Shown here in pieces: positions 1-6,505 of a DNA stretch of 9,241 nt. The DNA comes from an uncultured Collinsella sp. (GTDB taxonomy: Bacteria > Actinomycetota > Coriobacteriia > Coriobacteriales > Coriobacteriaceae): the NCBI GenBank assembly GCA_902478875.1, contig CABSMZ010000067.1:1-9241 (forward strand), in the 5' to 3' direction. Each line of letters opens with the position of its first letter. Position 1 is the stretch's first letter. The position numbers were made by a program, and so were the translations under genes. Under the pieces are notes generated by a model that was given only the letters and a program-made list of their open reading frames with translations, made no database searches and had not been told where the DNA came from.

Positions 1-1
1 C

Positions 2-142
2 TTCCTGACGCACCGCGCGCTCGAGAAGGACGTCCAGGCTGCCGCCGCCGAGCTTGCCGGCGTCGACTGCGTGGCCGAGGTCGCCAACGTCCTGCGCATC
101 GAGGACGTTGAGGCTTGGACCGAAGGCGTCATGGCGAACTAG
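2..142 (+). CDS. hom: Homoserine dehydrogenase, C-terminal ACT-domain tail (5' truncated by window)
   Basis: Only the last 46 codons are inside the window; the frame is open from base 2 to the TAG at 140-142. The peptide begins FLTHRALEKDVQAAAAEL and continues with CVAEVANVLRIED. This matches the way homoserine dehydrogenases of actinobacteria and firmicutes end: a beta strand ending in T-H-x-A, an amphipathic helix, and a final strand of the type V-A-x-V-L-R-[IV]. That end is the ACT domain, which in this family mediates threonine feedback control of the NAD(P)H-dependent reduction of aspartate semialdehyde to homoserine, a cytoplasmic step on the way to threonine and methionine. The catalytic part is not visible, so another ACT-domain enzyme cannot be excluded. 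The strong terminator just downstream shows that this is the last gene of its transcript. Confidence 0.6.
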   Translation, partial: FLTHRALEKDVQAAAAELAGVDCVAEVANVLRIEDVEAWTEGVMAN

Positions 143-173
143 TCCAACGCTCGCCTAGCAATACGCGCCTTGA

Positions 174-207
174 GGGCTCCCGTCCGATGTGGGACGGGAG
201 CCCTTTT
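174..207 (+). terminator. Strong intrinsic terminator after the hom-like gene
   Basis: A perfect 12-bp stem pairs 174-185 (GGGCTCCCGTCC) with 192-203 around a 6-nt loop and is followed by TTTT at 204-207. It starts 31 nt after the stop codon of the upstream gene and isolates it from the SDR gene. This is a textbook rho-independent terminator. Confidence 0.92.
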
Positions 208-271
208 GTCACCTGCCCTAAGCACAACGGCAAAGCATATTTGCGCGAGCCGCTCATCGGTAACGCGGGCT

Positions 272-290
272 ACCGTTCACCGATATGCAA
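272..290 (+). promoter_or_regulatory. Upstream motif shared with the FHA operon (copy 1)
   Basis: The 19-mer ACCGTTCACCGATATGCAA lies 66 nt before the SDR start codon. Nearly the same 19-mer, with two T/C differences, occurs at 1414-1432, 76 nt before the start of the FHA operon. Position and similarity suggest a common promoter part or regulator site. I cannot place a convincing -35/-10 pair around it, so its role is inferred from repetition only. Confidence 0.3.
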
Positions 291-356
291 ACGCGGCCGA
301 TTCCGACTACCGCTACGCTGTGCTGCGAATGTCCGCCCGCGATGAGAGGAAGCACC

Positions 357-1106
357 ATGTTGCTCGAGGGCAAGAAAGCAATCATCACCGGAGGCACACG
401 CGGTATCGGCTATGCCATCGCCTGCCGTTTTATCGAGGAAGGCGCTGCCGTCACCGTCTTTGGCTCGCGCCAGGAGACTGCCGACACGGCCGTTGAGAAG
501 CTGGCAGCCGCCTATCCCGACGCCAAGGTCTGGGGTCGCTCCTGCGATCTCACCTCGCTCGAGGCCGTGACTGAGGCCTTTACGCAGACTGCAGCCGACA
601 TGGGCGGCTTGGACACGGTCGTCAACAATGCCGGAATCTCCCAGCGTTCACCCCTCTTGGACTACACGGCCGAGGAGTTCGCAAAGGTCATGGACCTTAA
701 CGTCGTCGCCGTCTTTAATGGCCACCAGGCTGCCGCCAAGATCATGACCGAGGCCGGCCACGGCGGCACCATCACTACCACAAGCTCGATGGTCGCCAAG
801 TACGGCCAGCCCTCCGGCGTCGGTTACCCCACGTCCAAGTTTGCCGTCAACGGTATGGTCCAGTCGCTCTCGCGCGAGCTCGCTCCCATGGGCATCCGCG
901 TCAACGCCGTCGCCCCCGGCGTGACTAAGACCGACATGGTCGCCAACCTGCCCGAAGAGGTCATCAAGCCCATCATCGCCACCATTCCGCTGGGTCGCAT
1001 GGGCGAGCCCGAGGATGTCGCCAACGCCTTTGTTTTCCTGGCGAGCGACATGTCCTCCTATGTCACGGGCGCCGTGCTCCCCGTCGACGGAGCCGCCCGC
1101 TCCTAA
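357..1106 (+). CDS. Classical SDR-family NADP(H)-type oxidoreductase (FabG-like)
   Basis: The 249-residue product is a complete classical short-chain dehydrogenase/reductase. It has the dinucleotide-binding TGGTRGIG at residues 11-18, NNAG at 90-93, the active-site Asn in DLN at 113-115, the catalytic Ser144, and YPTSK giving Tyr157 and Lys161. NAVAPG follows at 183-188. Basic residues at Arg15 and after strand 2 (Ser37-Arg38) favour NADP(H). The start ATG at 357 is chosen because GAGAGGA at 344-350 lies 6 nt upstream; an in-frame ATG at 285 has no such site. The reaction is reversible oxidation of a hydroxyl to a ketone, but the substrate is not readable. 3-oxoacyl-ACP reductase, a sugar or polyol dehydrogenase, or a bile-acid hydroxysteroid dehydrogenase (known from gut Coriobacteriia) are all possible. 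It appears to be a single-gene transcript between two hairpins, with the GC-rich codon use of the chromosome core. Confidence 0.9.
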   Translation: MLLEGKKAIITGGTRGIGYAIACRFIEEGAAVTVFGSRQETADTAVEKLAAAYPDAKVWGRSCDLTSLEAVTEAFTQTAADMGGLDTVVNNAGISQRSPLLDYTAEEFAKVMDLNVVAVFNGHQAAAKIMTEAGHGGTITTTSSMVAKYGQPSGVGYPTSKFAVNGMVQSLSRELAPMGIRVNAVAPGVTKTDMVANLPEEVIKPIIATIPLGRMGEPEDVANAFVFLASDMSSYVTGAVLPVDGAARS

Positions 1107-1151
1107 GGAGCCACAAGCTTTGGCTTCAAGCTTCAACATAGCTCAACCAAA

Positions 1152-1190
1152 AAGGCGCGCCGTCTGAATCAACTGCAGACAGCGCGCCTT
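1152..1190 (+). terminator. Terminator-like hairpin heading repeat array A
   Basis: AAGGCGCGC (1152-1160) pairs with GCGCGCCTT (1182-1190) and GTCTG (1162-1166) with CAGAC (1176-1180). One C/A mismatch interrupts the stem and the loop is 9 nt. It starts 45 nt after the SDR stop and could end that transcript, but the + strand tail is CTCCTG rather than a T-run. Read on the - strand it is followed by TTTTTGG, a better terminator tail. The same hairpin, 31 of 37 positions identical, heads the second array at 7930, so it belongs to the dispersed element and is not unique to this gene. Confidence 0.5.
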
Positions 1191-1205
1191 CTCCTGTTAT
1201 GAAAG

Positions 1206-1251
1206 GGAAACTATGTCCCAGTATTTCGGATCAGAACGGGGCACGGTTTCC
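1206..1251 (-). repeat. 46-nt palindromic repeat unit A1 (inverted orientation)
   Basis: The unit starts GGAAACTATGTCCC and ends GGGGCACGGTTTCC. These arms pair over positions 1-14 with 46-33, leaving mismatches or wobbles in the middle. Its reverse complement fits the A2/B2/B3 type better than its direct sequence does, so I call it inverted. It is 35/46 identical to unit B1, the first unit of the other array. A 16-nt spacer (1252-1267) separates it from A2. Confidence 0.8.
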
Positions 1252-1267
1252 CCCAGGACCTCCTTGC

Positions 1268-1313
1268 GGAAACTGCATCCCACTCTGAGCGCCCATTCCG
1301 GGACACAGCTTCC
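1268..1313 (+). repeat. 46-nt palindromic repeat unit A2
   Basis: The unit runs from GGAAACTGCATCCC to GGGACACAGCTTCC. It is identical over all 46 nt to unit B2 at 8045-8090. The exact match extends two bases upstream and one downstream, 49 bases in all (1266-1314 = 8043-8091). It starts 62 nt after A1, the same period as in array B. Read on the - strand all 15 outer positions can pair if G-U is allowed; on the + strand four of them are A/C mismatches. Confidence 0.9.
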
Positions 1314-1508
1314 CGAAGGGCGGCTGAGTCGTGCCATCCTAATCAAAACGCGACCGCATAGCGCCCCTAAGATAACCAGTTCTCATGCTGGAGCAAACGC
1401 ATCAGGTGGCGTGACCGCTCACCGACATGCAATTTGTTGCACAGTAAAATCGGCTAGTGGCACCCTTATCCTTTATTTAGCGAATAAGTTCAAGGAAGGG
1501 AGAATGTC
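1314..1508 (+). other. Leader of the FHA operon, no gene
   Basis: About 195 nt without a supportable gene. It holds the 19-nt motif listed at 1414-1432, then a small palindrome TGCAATTTGTTGCA (1428-1441, two 5-nt arms around TTTG) that could be an operator, then AT-rich sequence and the ribosome binding site AAGGAAGGGAG just before the FHA start. The operon promoter must lie here, but no -35/-10 pair stands out. Confidence 0.5.
1414..1432 (+). promoter_or_regulatory. Upstream motif shared with the SDR gene (copy 2)
   Basis: ACCGCTCACCGACATGCAA matches 272-290 at 17 of 19 positions; both differences are T to C. It ends in the first arm of the palindrome TGCAATTTGTTGCA. Its distance from the downstream start codon (76 nt) is close to that of copy 1 (66 nt). 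Inferred regulatory site; no regulator is identified. Confidence 0.3.
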
Positions 1509-2441
1509 ATGCCAAGACGGCAAACACCGCTCGAGGTCATGTTCTCCCTGTTCAAGACTTCATTTACCCTGAGCCATCGCGCATTTGCCGAACTGTTACT
1601 ATCCGATCTGCCGTTAACAAATGGACAGCCTACCGCCCAAATGGCACAGGACACCAGCTGGCTTTCGCGCACGATTGTGCACTCGCAGCCGGGCTCCCTA
1701 GAAGATCGCTACTTTGCCGACTGGTCCTGCGCATCGAATCAAATCCTGCACAAGCTACGGGAAAAAGGGTATTCGAACGCCGACATCTATACCATGATTG
1801 CGGCAGCGACTGACACGATGGCTCAAGCGCTCGGTGCCTGTGGGCGTAATGGGCTCCTTTACCGGAACGCCGCCTCGCGCCTCGTCAGCAGCCAGCCAGA
1901 CAAAGATGACAGGGCTCTTATCTCAATCACGCTCGTTGTTTCGACCGCCTGTTGGTGCGATCCGGCCCGTGCTATCGCGTACATCAGGGACCGCTTTGAA
2001 TTCGCAGAGAACGTCAGGTCGTTTACCCCCTCAAGTATTTCTTTCTGTCCATGCGATTTAAAACAAACGGGCACCGAACGTGCGATCGGCCTTATCAGGA
2101 TCGACAACGAACTCGTCGTCGGGGGCCCTTATGTCATTGAGCCTTCTGCCATGGGCTCCATCATCGGAGCGCTCGCACTCGAAGACGGCGCTGTCACCGA
2201 TGTTGGGCTGGATGTCTCCGCCAAGCATCTCCGCATCTTCGCCGAGAACAATGCTTGGTACGCACAAGACCTCGGTTCGACCAACGGCACGCATCTGATT
2301 CGAACAGCCGATAACAGCGAACTCGACATCAGCTCCGGCGCACCCGCCCAGCTGTACCCCGGCGACATCCTGCGCCTGGGTCTCAGCACTTCTTTTGCCG
2401 TCGTAGCAACGGCGGCTATCTTAGCAAATCCACATCACTAA
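1509..2441 (+). CDS. FHA-domain protein with uncharacterised N-terminal region
   Basis: The 310-residue product carries a C-terminal forkhead-associated domain from about residue 205 to 300. It shows the expected SAKH (237-240), the hallmark GSTNGT (256-261) and the closing YPGDILRLG (283-291). FHA domains bind phosphothreonine peptides, so this is probably a reader of Ser/Thr phosphorylation or an assembly factor. No kinase or phosphatase is encoded in the window. The first 200 residues are mostly soluble and cysteine-containing (Cys74, 111, 148, 150, 180, 182) and match no domain I recognise. There is no signal peptide or clear membrane segment. The start at 1509 has GGGAG 6 nt upstream; an ATG at 1504 is in another frame. 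It opens the five-gene operon, 19 nt before the SPFH gene. Confidence 0.85.
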   Translation: MPRRQTPLEVMFSLFKTSFTLSHRAFAELLLSDLPLTNGQPTAQMAQDTSWLSRTIVHSQPGSLEDRYFADWSCASNQILHKLREKGYSNADIYTMIAAATDTMAQALGACGRNGLLYRNAASRLVSSQPDKDDRALISITLVVSTACWCDPARAIAYIRDRFEFAENVRSFTPSSISFCPCDLKQTGTERAIGLIRIDNELVVGGPYVIEPSAMGSIIGALALEDGAVTDVGLDVSAKHLRIFAENNAWYAQDLGSTNGTHLIRTADNSELDISSGAPAQLYPGDILRLGLSTSFAVVATAAILANPHH

Positions 2442-2460
2442 CCATGGAAGCAGGAGGACT

Positions 2461-3567
2461 ATGAGCATCACGGATGTCATCAAATATGAGGGCAATAACC
2501 AAACTTTTATCTGGAAACACCCCTCAGAAGACTTCAATACGGGCTCGCAACTCATTGTTCACGAGACCCAAGAAGCAATTTTCTTCCTTAATGGACAGGC
2601 CCTGGATTCGTTTGGACCAGGCAGGCATGAACTTGAGACTCAAAATCTACCGTTACTGAACGGCATTTCGAAGATAACGACCGGTGGTGTCAGCCCGTTT
2701 CACTCAGAAGTCTACTTTGTTAACCTCATCGAGCAGATGGGCATACGCTGGGGAACCAATTCCAAGATTCAGTTCATGGAACCGACTTATGGATTTCCGC
2801 TCTCGCTCGGGGCGTCCGGAGAGATGGCTCTTGCTGTAAAAGAGCCCCGCAGGCTCCTTCTCAAGCTTGTTGGAACCGAAGCTTTGCTCTCCCAGGACAA
2901 GCTGATCAGCTATTTCAAAGCTTTCCTGCAAACTCGAGTAAAAACTCATCTGGCACAAGTAATTACCGAACAAAAACTCTCCATTTTCGAACTTGATGCA
3001 CACCTTGAAGAGTTATCCGACTCGCTTAAGAACAAGCTGCTTCCCGACTTTGCCGCATACGGCCTCTCATTAACGCAAATGCTGGTCACCGCCATCGTCA
3101 AACCCGAAGGTGATCCGGTATACGAGAAGTTTAAGGACCTCCATTTCAAGCAATATGCCGACGTACGCGAAGCACAGATAAAACAACAGGTCAGCATTAT
3201 CGAACAAGAAACTGCGGCGCAGCGCACCGTAATCTCCGCAAAAGCGCGCGCAGAAAAACGGCAAATCGAAGGCTATACCTATCAACAGGAACGCAGCTTC
3301 GATGTTGCCGAAAAGATGGCCCAAAACGAAGCGACTGGCGAATACGCAAACATGGGAATTGGTCTGGGCGTAATGGCCGGTGTCGGCGGGACCATGGGGT
3401 CAGTTATGACCGATGCACTCTCACAAGCCACCGGCACGTCCGCGACGCAGCCCATCCCTGCGGATACCAATTCGCAGCAAAGTGCTGCAAAGTTCTGTTC
3501 CGAATGTGGATATCGCTTCTCTGGAACCGAGAAGTTCTGTCCCGAGTGCGGAGCACGGAGGTCATAA
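2461..3567 (+). CDS. SPFH-domain protein with C-terminal zinc ribbon (YdjI-like)
   Basis: The 368-residue product has an SPFH/band-7-like domain from about residue 25 to 230, including the family-typical FGPGRHELET (51-60). A charged helical stretch follows (about 233-292, rich in Q, E, K and A). Then come a glycine-rich hydrophobic patch (298-318), a low-complexity linker, and a zinc ribbon with Cys346, Cys349, Cys360 and Cys363. This architecture is that of Bacillus subtilis YdjI and the group often called virion core protein-like. SPFH proteins oligomerise on the inner face of the membrane and act as scaffolds; YdjI takes part in a PspA-linked membrane-stress system. AGGAGG at 2452-2457 supports the start. 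The stop codon overlaps the next start (TAATG), implying translational coupling with the membrane protein downstream. Confidence 0.88.
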   Translation: MSITDVIKYEGNNQTFIWKHPSEDFNTGSQLIVHETQEAIFFLNGQALDSFGPGRHELETQNLPLLNGISKITTGGVSPFHSEVYFVNLIEQMGIRWGTNSKIQFMEPTYGFPLSLGASGEMALAVKEPRRLLLKLVGTEALLSQDKLISYFKAFLQTRVKTHLAQVITEQKLSIFELDAHLEELSDSLKNKLLPDFAAYGLSLTQMLVTAIVKPEGDPVYEKFKDLHFKQYADVREAQIKQQVSIIEQETAAQRTVISAKARAEKRQIEGYTYQQERSFDVAEKMAQNEATGEYANMGIGLGVMAGVGGTMGSVMTDALSQATGTSATQPIPADTNSQQSAAKFCSECGYRFSGTEKFCPECGARRS

Positions 3568-4241
3568 TGAAGAACACACAGGCATATATTGCAGCAATCC
3601 CCGTAGCCCTCTTCATAGCTATCGAAAGCGTGACAATACTTTTATTTGGACCCTCAACCACTTTTTGGATTGAGAGCGCATTCTCTTTGGTCATGCTCGC
3701 CCTGGTGGTTTCAACCTTGTTATTTGGACCCCAAAAGAATCTTAAGATATTTGGTATCTCAAAGATACTTGTTATTGGCGTATCGTTTGCAGTCCAATTG
3801 TTGCTAGGCATACTAGGGTCCGCGTTAAAAACAGAGGCGCTTCCAGCAATTCCAATTCTCAGTTTTCTGCTAGCAAGCGCTGCGACAGCCACGCTCTTCG
3901 CAACAGGCGCTTCCGAATCTCACGCATCTACCATTGAAAACCAAATTTCAAGCAAATCGCAATCCATGCAGAACCTTGAACTTCAGCTAAGACTGCTTCT
4001 AGATGAATCACCTTCAGAGTTGCGCGCATCAATGACCAGCTTCTTGGAAACTTCAAGCCTTGCCGACCCCGCCAGTTGTGAAGCAAGCGCTCAAGTTGAA
4101 GACGAAATATCGAGCGCACTTCGTGATCTATCGCAATCAATCGAATCAAACGATATCGAAGGCGCGAACTCGAAAATATTGCGCATGACTTCATTGATAA
4201 GGCAAAGAGCAGCACTGGTTAAAGCAAGCAAGGACAGCTAA
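3567..4241 (+). CDS. Four-helix membrane protein with cytoplasmic helical tail
   Basis: The 224-residue product begins with four hydrophobic segments, about residues 7-28, 34-54, 62-87 and 91-113, each long enough to cross the membrane. The remaining 110 residues are polar, rich in Ser, Glu and Gln, and predicted by eye to be mostly helical (about 121-165 and 175-220). I recognise no family. The start at 3567 is preferred to upstream in-frame ATGs because GGAGG (3557-3561) precedes it by 5 nt and it overlaps the SPFH stop as TAATG. Its own stop overlaps the TIR start in the same way. Lying between an SPFH scaffold and a TIR effector, it is a good candidate for the membrane anchor or sensor of the system, an inference from context only. 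Confidence 0.85.
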   Translation: MKNTQAYIAAIPVALFIAIESVTILLFGPSTTFWIESAFSLVMLALVVSTLLFGPQKNLKIFGISKILVIGVSFAVQLLLGILGSALKTEALPAIPILSFLLASAATATLFATGASESHASTIENQISSKSQSMQNLELQLRLLLDESPSELRASMTSFLETSSLADPASCEASAQVEDEISSALRDLSQSIESNDIEGANSKILRMTSLIRQRAALVKASKDS

Positions 4242-4900
4242 TGATCGATAAGGATAAATTAATCTCGCTTCTTATTTCAAAAGAAATTCCAGTAAAAACG
4301 ACCCGGAGATACAAAACTATTGGCTATCGAATAAAGCTCGAGAGTGGAACAGCCGTATATGTCTACGACAGCGGCGGCTTCTTTTGTCAAGGAAATAACG
4401 CTGATCAGGTCCGAAAAGCCATCGAAGATGAAATCATTGATGAACCAAACAACAAAGTTTTCGTTGTTTACGGCCACGATAAAACCGCACGAAACCAACT
4501 CCAACGTCTTCTCGAAGAGTTAAATCTCGAGCCTATTTTTCTCGATAATCAGCCTATAGGGGGCCGAACAGTAATCGAACAACTAATGGAATACATCCCT
4601 TGCGCTAATTTCGGGATAGTACTTATGACCCCGGACGATATAGGCTATCCAAAGAATAAACAGGATCGACCGCAGCCAAGAGCTCGCCAGAACGTAGTTT
4701 TGGAGCTTGGGATGCTACTGATGAAATTCGGCAGGTCTAGGACCGCGATCCTTCTCAAAGAAGCCGACCCACCAATAGAAAAACCGTCCGATATAAACGG
4801 CATCTTATATCTCCCTTACAAGGAAGACGTTTTTGAGATAAAGCAGAAACTAATACGGGAAATGAACAGCAAGGGGTATGAAATGGAGCAATCGAAATGA
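4241..4900 (+). CDS. TIR-like nucleotide-binding protein (Cap12/Pycsar-effector TIR type)
   Basis: Residues 72-215 of 219 match the TIR-like family once described as predicted nucleotide-binding proteins (Pfam PF10137). KVFVVYGHD is at 72-80, the GGRTVIEQ loop at 108-115, IVLMTPDD at 126-133, RARQNVVLELG at 147-157 and PSDINGILYLPY at 182-193. Glu155 in the LELG motif is the likely catalytic glutamate. Relatives are effectors of CBASS and Pycsar defence that destroy NAD+. The N-terminal 70 residues form a separate small domain with IGYRIKLESGTAVYVYDSGG at 27-46 and QG at 50-51; it resembles small TBP-like nucleic-acid-binding modules only weakly. AAGGA at 4230-4234 supports the start, which overlaps the previous stop. 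The stop overlaps the next start as ATGA. The gene is markedly AT-rich. NADase activity is inferred from the family, not shown. Confidence 0.87.
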   Translation: MIDKDKLISLLISKEIPVKTTRRYKTIGYRIKLESGTAVYVYDSGGFFCQGNNADQVRKAIEDEIIDEPNNKVFVVYGHDKTARNQLQRLLEELNLEPIFLDNQPIGGRTVIEQLMEYIPCANFGIVLMTPDDIGYPKNKQDRPQPRARQNVVLELGMLLMKFGRSRTAILLKEADPPIEKPSDINGILYLPYKEDVFEIKQKLIREMNSKGYEMEQSK

Positions 4901-6378
4901 AAGCGCTACAATGCGAGCTCTGCGGTAGCACAGAGATTATCAAGGATGGAGACTTTTTCGTCTGTCAAAGCTGTGGAATGAAATATACGCTTGAAACCGC
5001 AAAGAAAATGATGGTCGAAGGTGTTGTCCAAGTCGAAGGCACAGTGAAAACAGACCGCACTGAAGATGTCGATCGATATCTCGCCTTGGCCAGAACCGCT
5101 CAAAAAGCCGGTAACAACGCTGATGCTGAGAAATATGCCTCCATGGCCCTCGAGATTGATCTTAAGAACGCCGAGGCATGGTCAATAAAGGCAAAAGCGA
5201 TAGACTGGCAGCTCACGTTTGACAACGATCGCTTGTCGGAATCAAATGCAGCATGCATTAATATGCTAAAGCAGCTAAATCGAGCCCCATCAGATTTTGA
5301 TGAGATAAACACCGCGCTAAACATAGCGATAGGTTTCATTGAGCATTTGCGAGCTATCGCAAACTCTGAGATAGACTATTTCTGCCAGGAACTTGCAAAT
5401 CTACCGAATGCGAAGAATCTAGAGTTAATTCAATCGGGGCTCATTCGTCACCTACAGTCGCGTGAACTCCAATGGAAAAATATAGAGGCCGCGTGCGAAT
5501 TACAAACGGCTGCCGTAAAGAGGCTCAGCAAAGAGCAGGGGGAGAGTGCCAAGATACCCGAGAATATCGAAGATCTCCTCGGCGCCCTTACCGAAGACCT
5601 TTCCGGTCTTGCAGCGCGCAACATTTCATCAATGTATTACAATGCTGCAATCACGATCCTAAAGTCTGCGGTCAACGGCTGCTCCACATGGTCGGAACGG
5701 TGGAACAAGGTCCGTGTATTTGATTACTACGCGACAGATGATTTCGACTATGACAACGAAAAAGAAGCTTTTGATCTATGCATAGATGCGTACGATAGTT
5801 GCATAAAAGCGGCTCGCTTAGCTATCGACCTCTTTGACAATAAAGTCACTAAACAAGGTACTGCCACAGACGAGATGCTCTTAAGATGCTGGGGCATATT
5901 GTGCAGTCTCGAGGAGCTATGTATCAAAGTTCGAACAAATCGCCGATACTACGGATACTACGGACACTCCAGCGAACAAATAACAAACGACGGCTTTTTC
6001 CTTAGCGATGAGGCAAAGCAGCTTCGGAGAGAACAGTTAGAAAAGGACATGGCAAAGCGTGACGAATACGACCCCGAGAAGAAGAAGGAACGTGAGCGCG
6101 CTGAAAAAGAAGCAGAGCTCCAAGCCAAATATTGGTTAGATAATCCTGTTAAAAAGTCGCAAAAACAAGCGCTCGAAGATGAATTTGACCGTTTGGGGAA
6201 CGAACTTCGAGAGCTTAAGAGCAGACGTTCTTTCTTCAGTCCATTCGAATTCAAAGCGAAACGAGAATGTGACACAAAAATAGAACAGGCCCGCGCGCGC
6301 AGGCGGGAAATCAAAGACTCTTTGAAGGCCTTAGACGATGAACTCATGGCGTACGTGTCGAACGAAATTGAATCATAG
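4897..6378 (+). CDS. TFIIB-type zinc-ribbon protein with TPR-like and coiled-coil regions
   Basis: The 493-residue product starts with a zinc ribbon (Cys6, Cys9, Cys23, Cys26) followed by GMKYTLETAKKMMVEG, the usual opening of the widespread bacterial TFIIB-type zinc-finger family. Residues 59-101 look like a TPR-type helix pair (YLALARTAQKAGNNADAEKY onward). The middle, to about 365, is helical with no recognised domain. The last 124 residues are highly charged coiled coil, broken by the aromatic motif SFFSPFEFKAKRE at about 445-457. Similar aromatic-basic motifs occur in other zinc-ribbon proteins of this kind. There is no membrane segment. The start overlaps the TIR stop (ATGA) with GGAG 8 nt upstream, so its output is coupled to the effector. 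A role as adaptor, sensor or inhibitor of the TIR protein is inferred. It is the last gene of the operon; no clear terminator follows. Confidence 0.85.
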   Translation: MKALQCELCGSTEIIKDGDFFVCQSCGMKYTLETAKKMMVEGVVQVEGTVKTDRTEDVDRYLALARTAQKAGNNADAEKYASMALEIDLKNAEAWSIKAKAIDWQLTFDNDRLSESNAACINMLKQLNRAPSDFDEINTALNIAIGFIEHLRAIANSEIDYFCQELANLPNAKNLELIQSGLIRHLQSRELQWKNIEAACELQTAAVKRLSKEQGESAKIPENIEDLLGALTEDLSGLAARNISSMYYNAAITILKSAVNGCSTWSERWNKVRVFDYYATDDFDYDNEKEAFDLCIDAYDSCIKAARLAIDLFDNKVTKQGTATDEMLLRCWGILCSLEELCIKVRTNRRYYGYYGHSSEQITNDGFFLSDEAKQLRREQLEKDMAKRDEYDPEKKKERERAEKEAELQAKYWLDNPVKKSQKQALEDEFDRLGNELRELKSRRSFFSPFEFKAKRECDTKIEQARARRREIKDSLKALDDELMAYVSNEIES

Positions 6379-6505
6379 CTTTCACCGCTTGCCGCAACAG
6401 TCCATTGGCGACCTCAAAGGCGCCTCAATGGGATAAGAGCGATTTCACACCATGGAGGAATGGCGGGCAAACGCTCGGAGTGTTCATTTGTCTGATAACC
6501 GATGT

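Noticed and set aside
241..276. Promoter of the SDR gene using TTGCGC at 241-246
   Set aside because: No acceptable -10 box lies 16-18 nt downstream.
648..1139. Long antisense frame opposite the SDR gene
   Set aside because: Shadow of a GC-rich gene; the SDR frame has all family motifs.
1434..1460. Promoter of the FHA operon using TTGTTG and TAGTGG
   Set aside because: The -10 match is poor and the spacing is only 15 nt; several equally weak alternatives exist nearby.
1213..1572. + strand open frame across array A into the FHA gene
   Set aside because: It reads through the palindromic units and overlaps the clearly better FHA start; composition is not protein-like.
1509..6378. Canonical CBASS or Pycsar operon
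   Set aside because: The TIR family fits, but no CD-NTase or adenylate/uridylate cyclase is encoded in any frame of the window.
6402..6431. Terminator between the operon and Fic
   Set aside because: CCATTG/CAATGG form only a short interrupted stem with no T-run on either strand.
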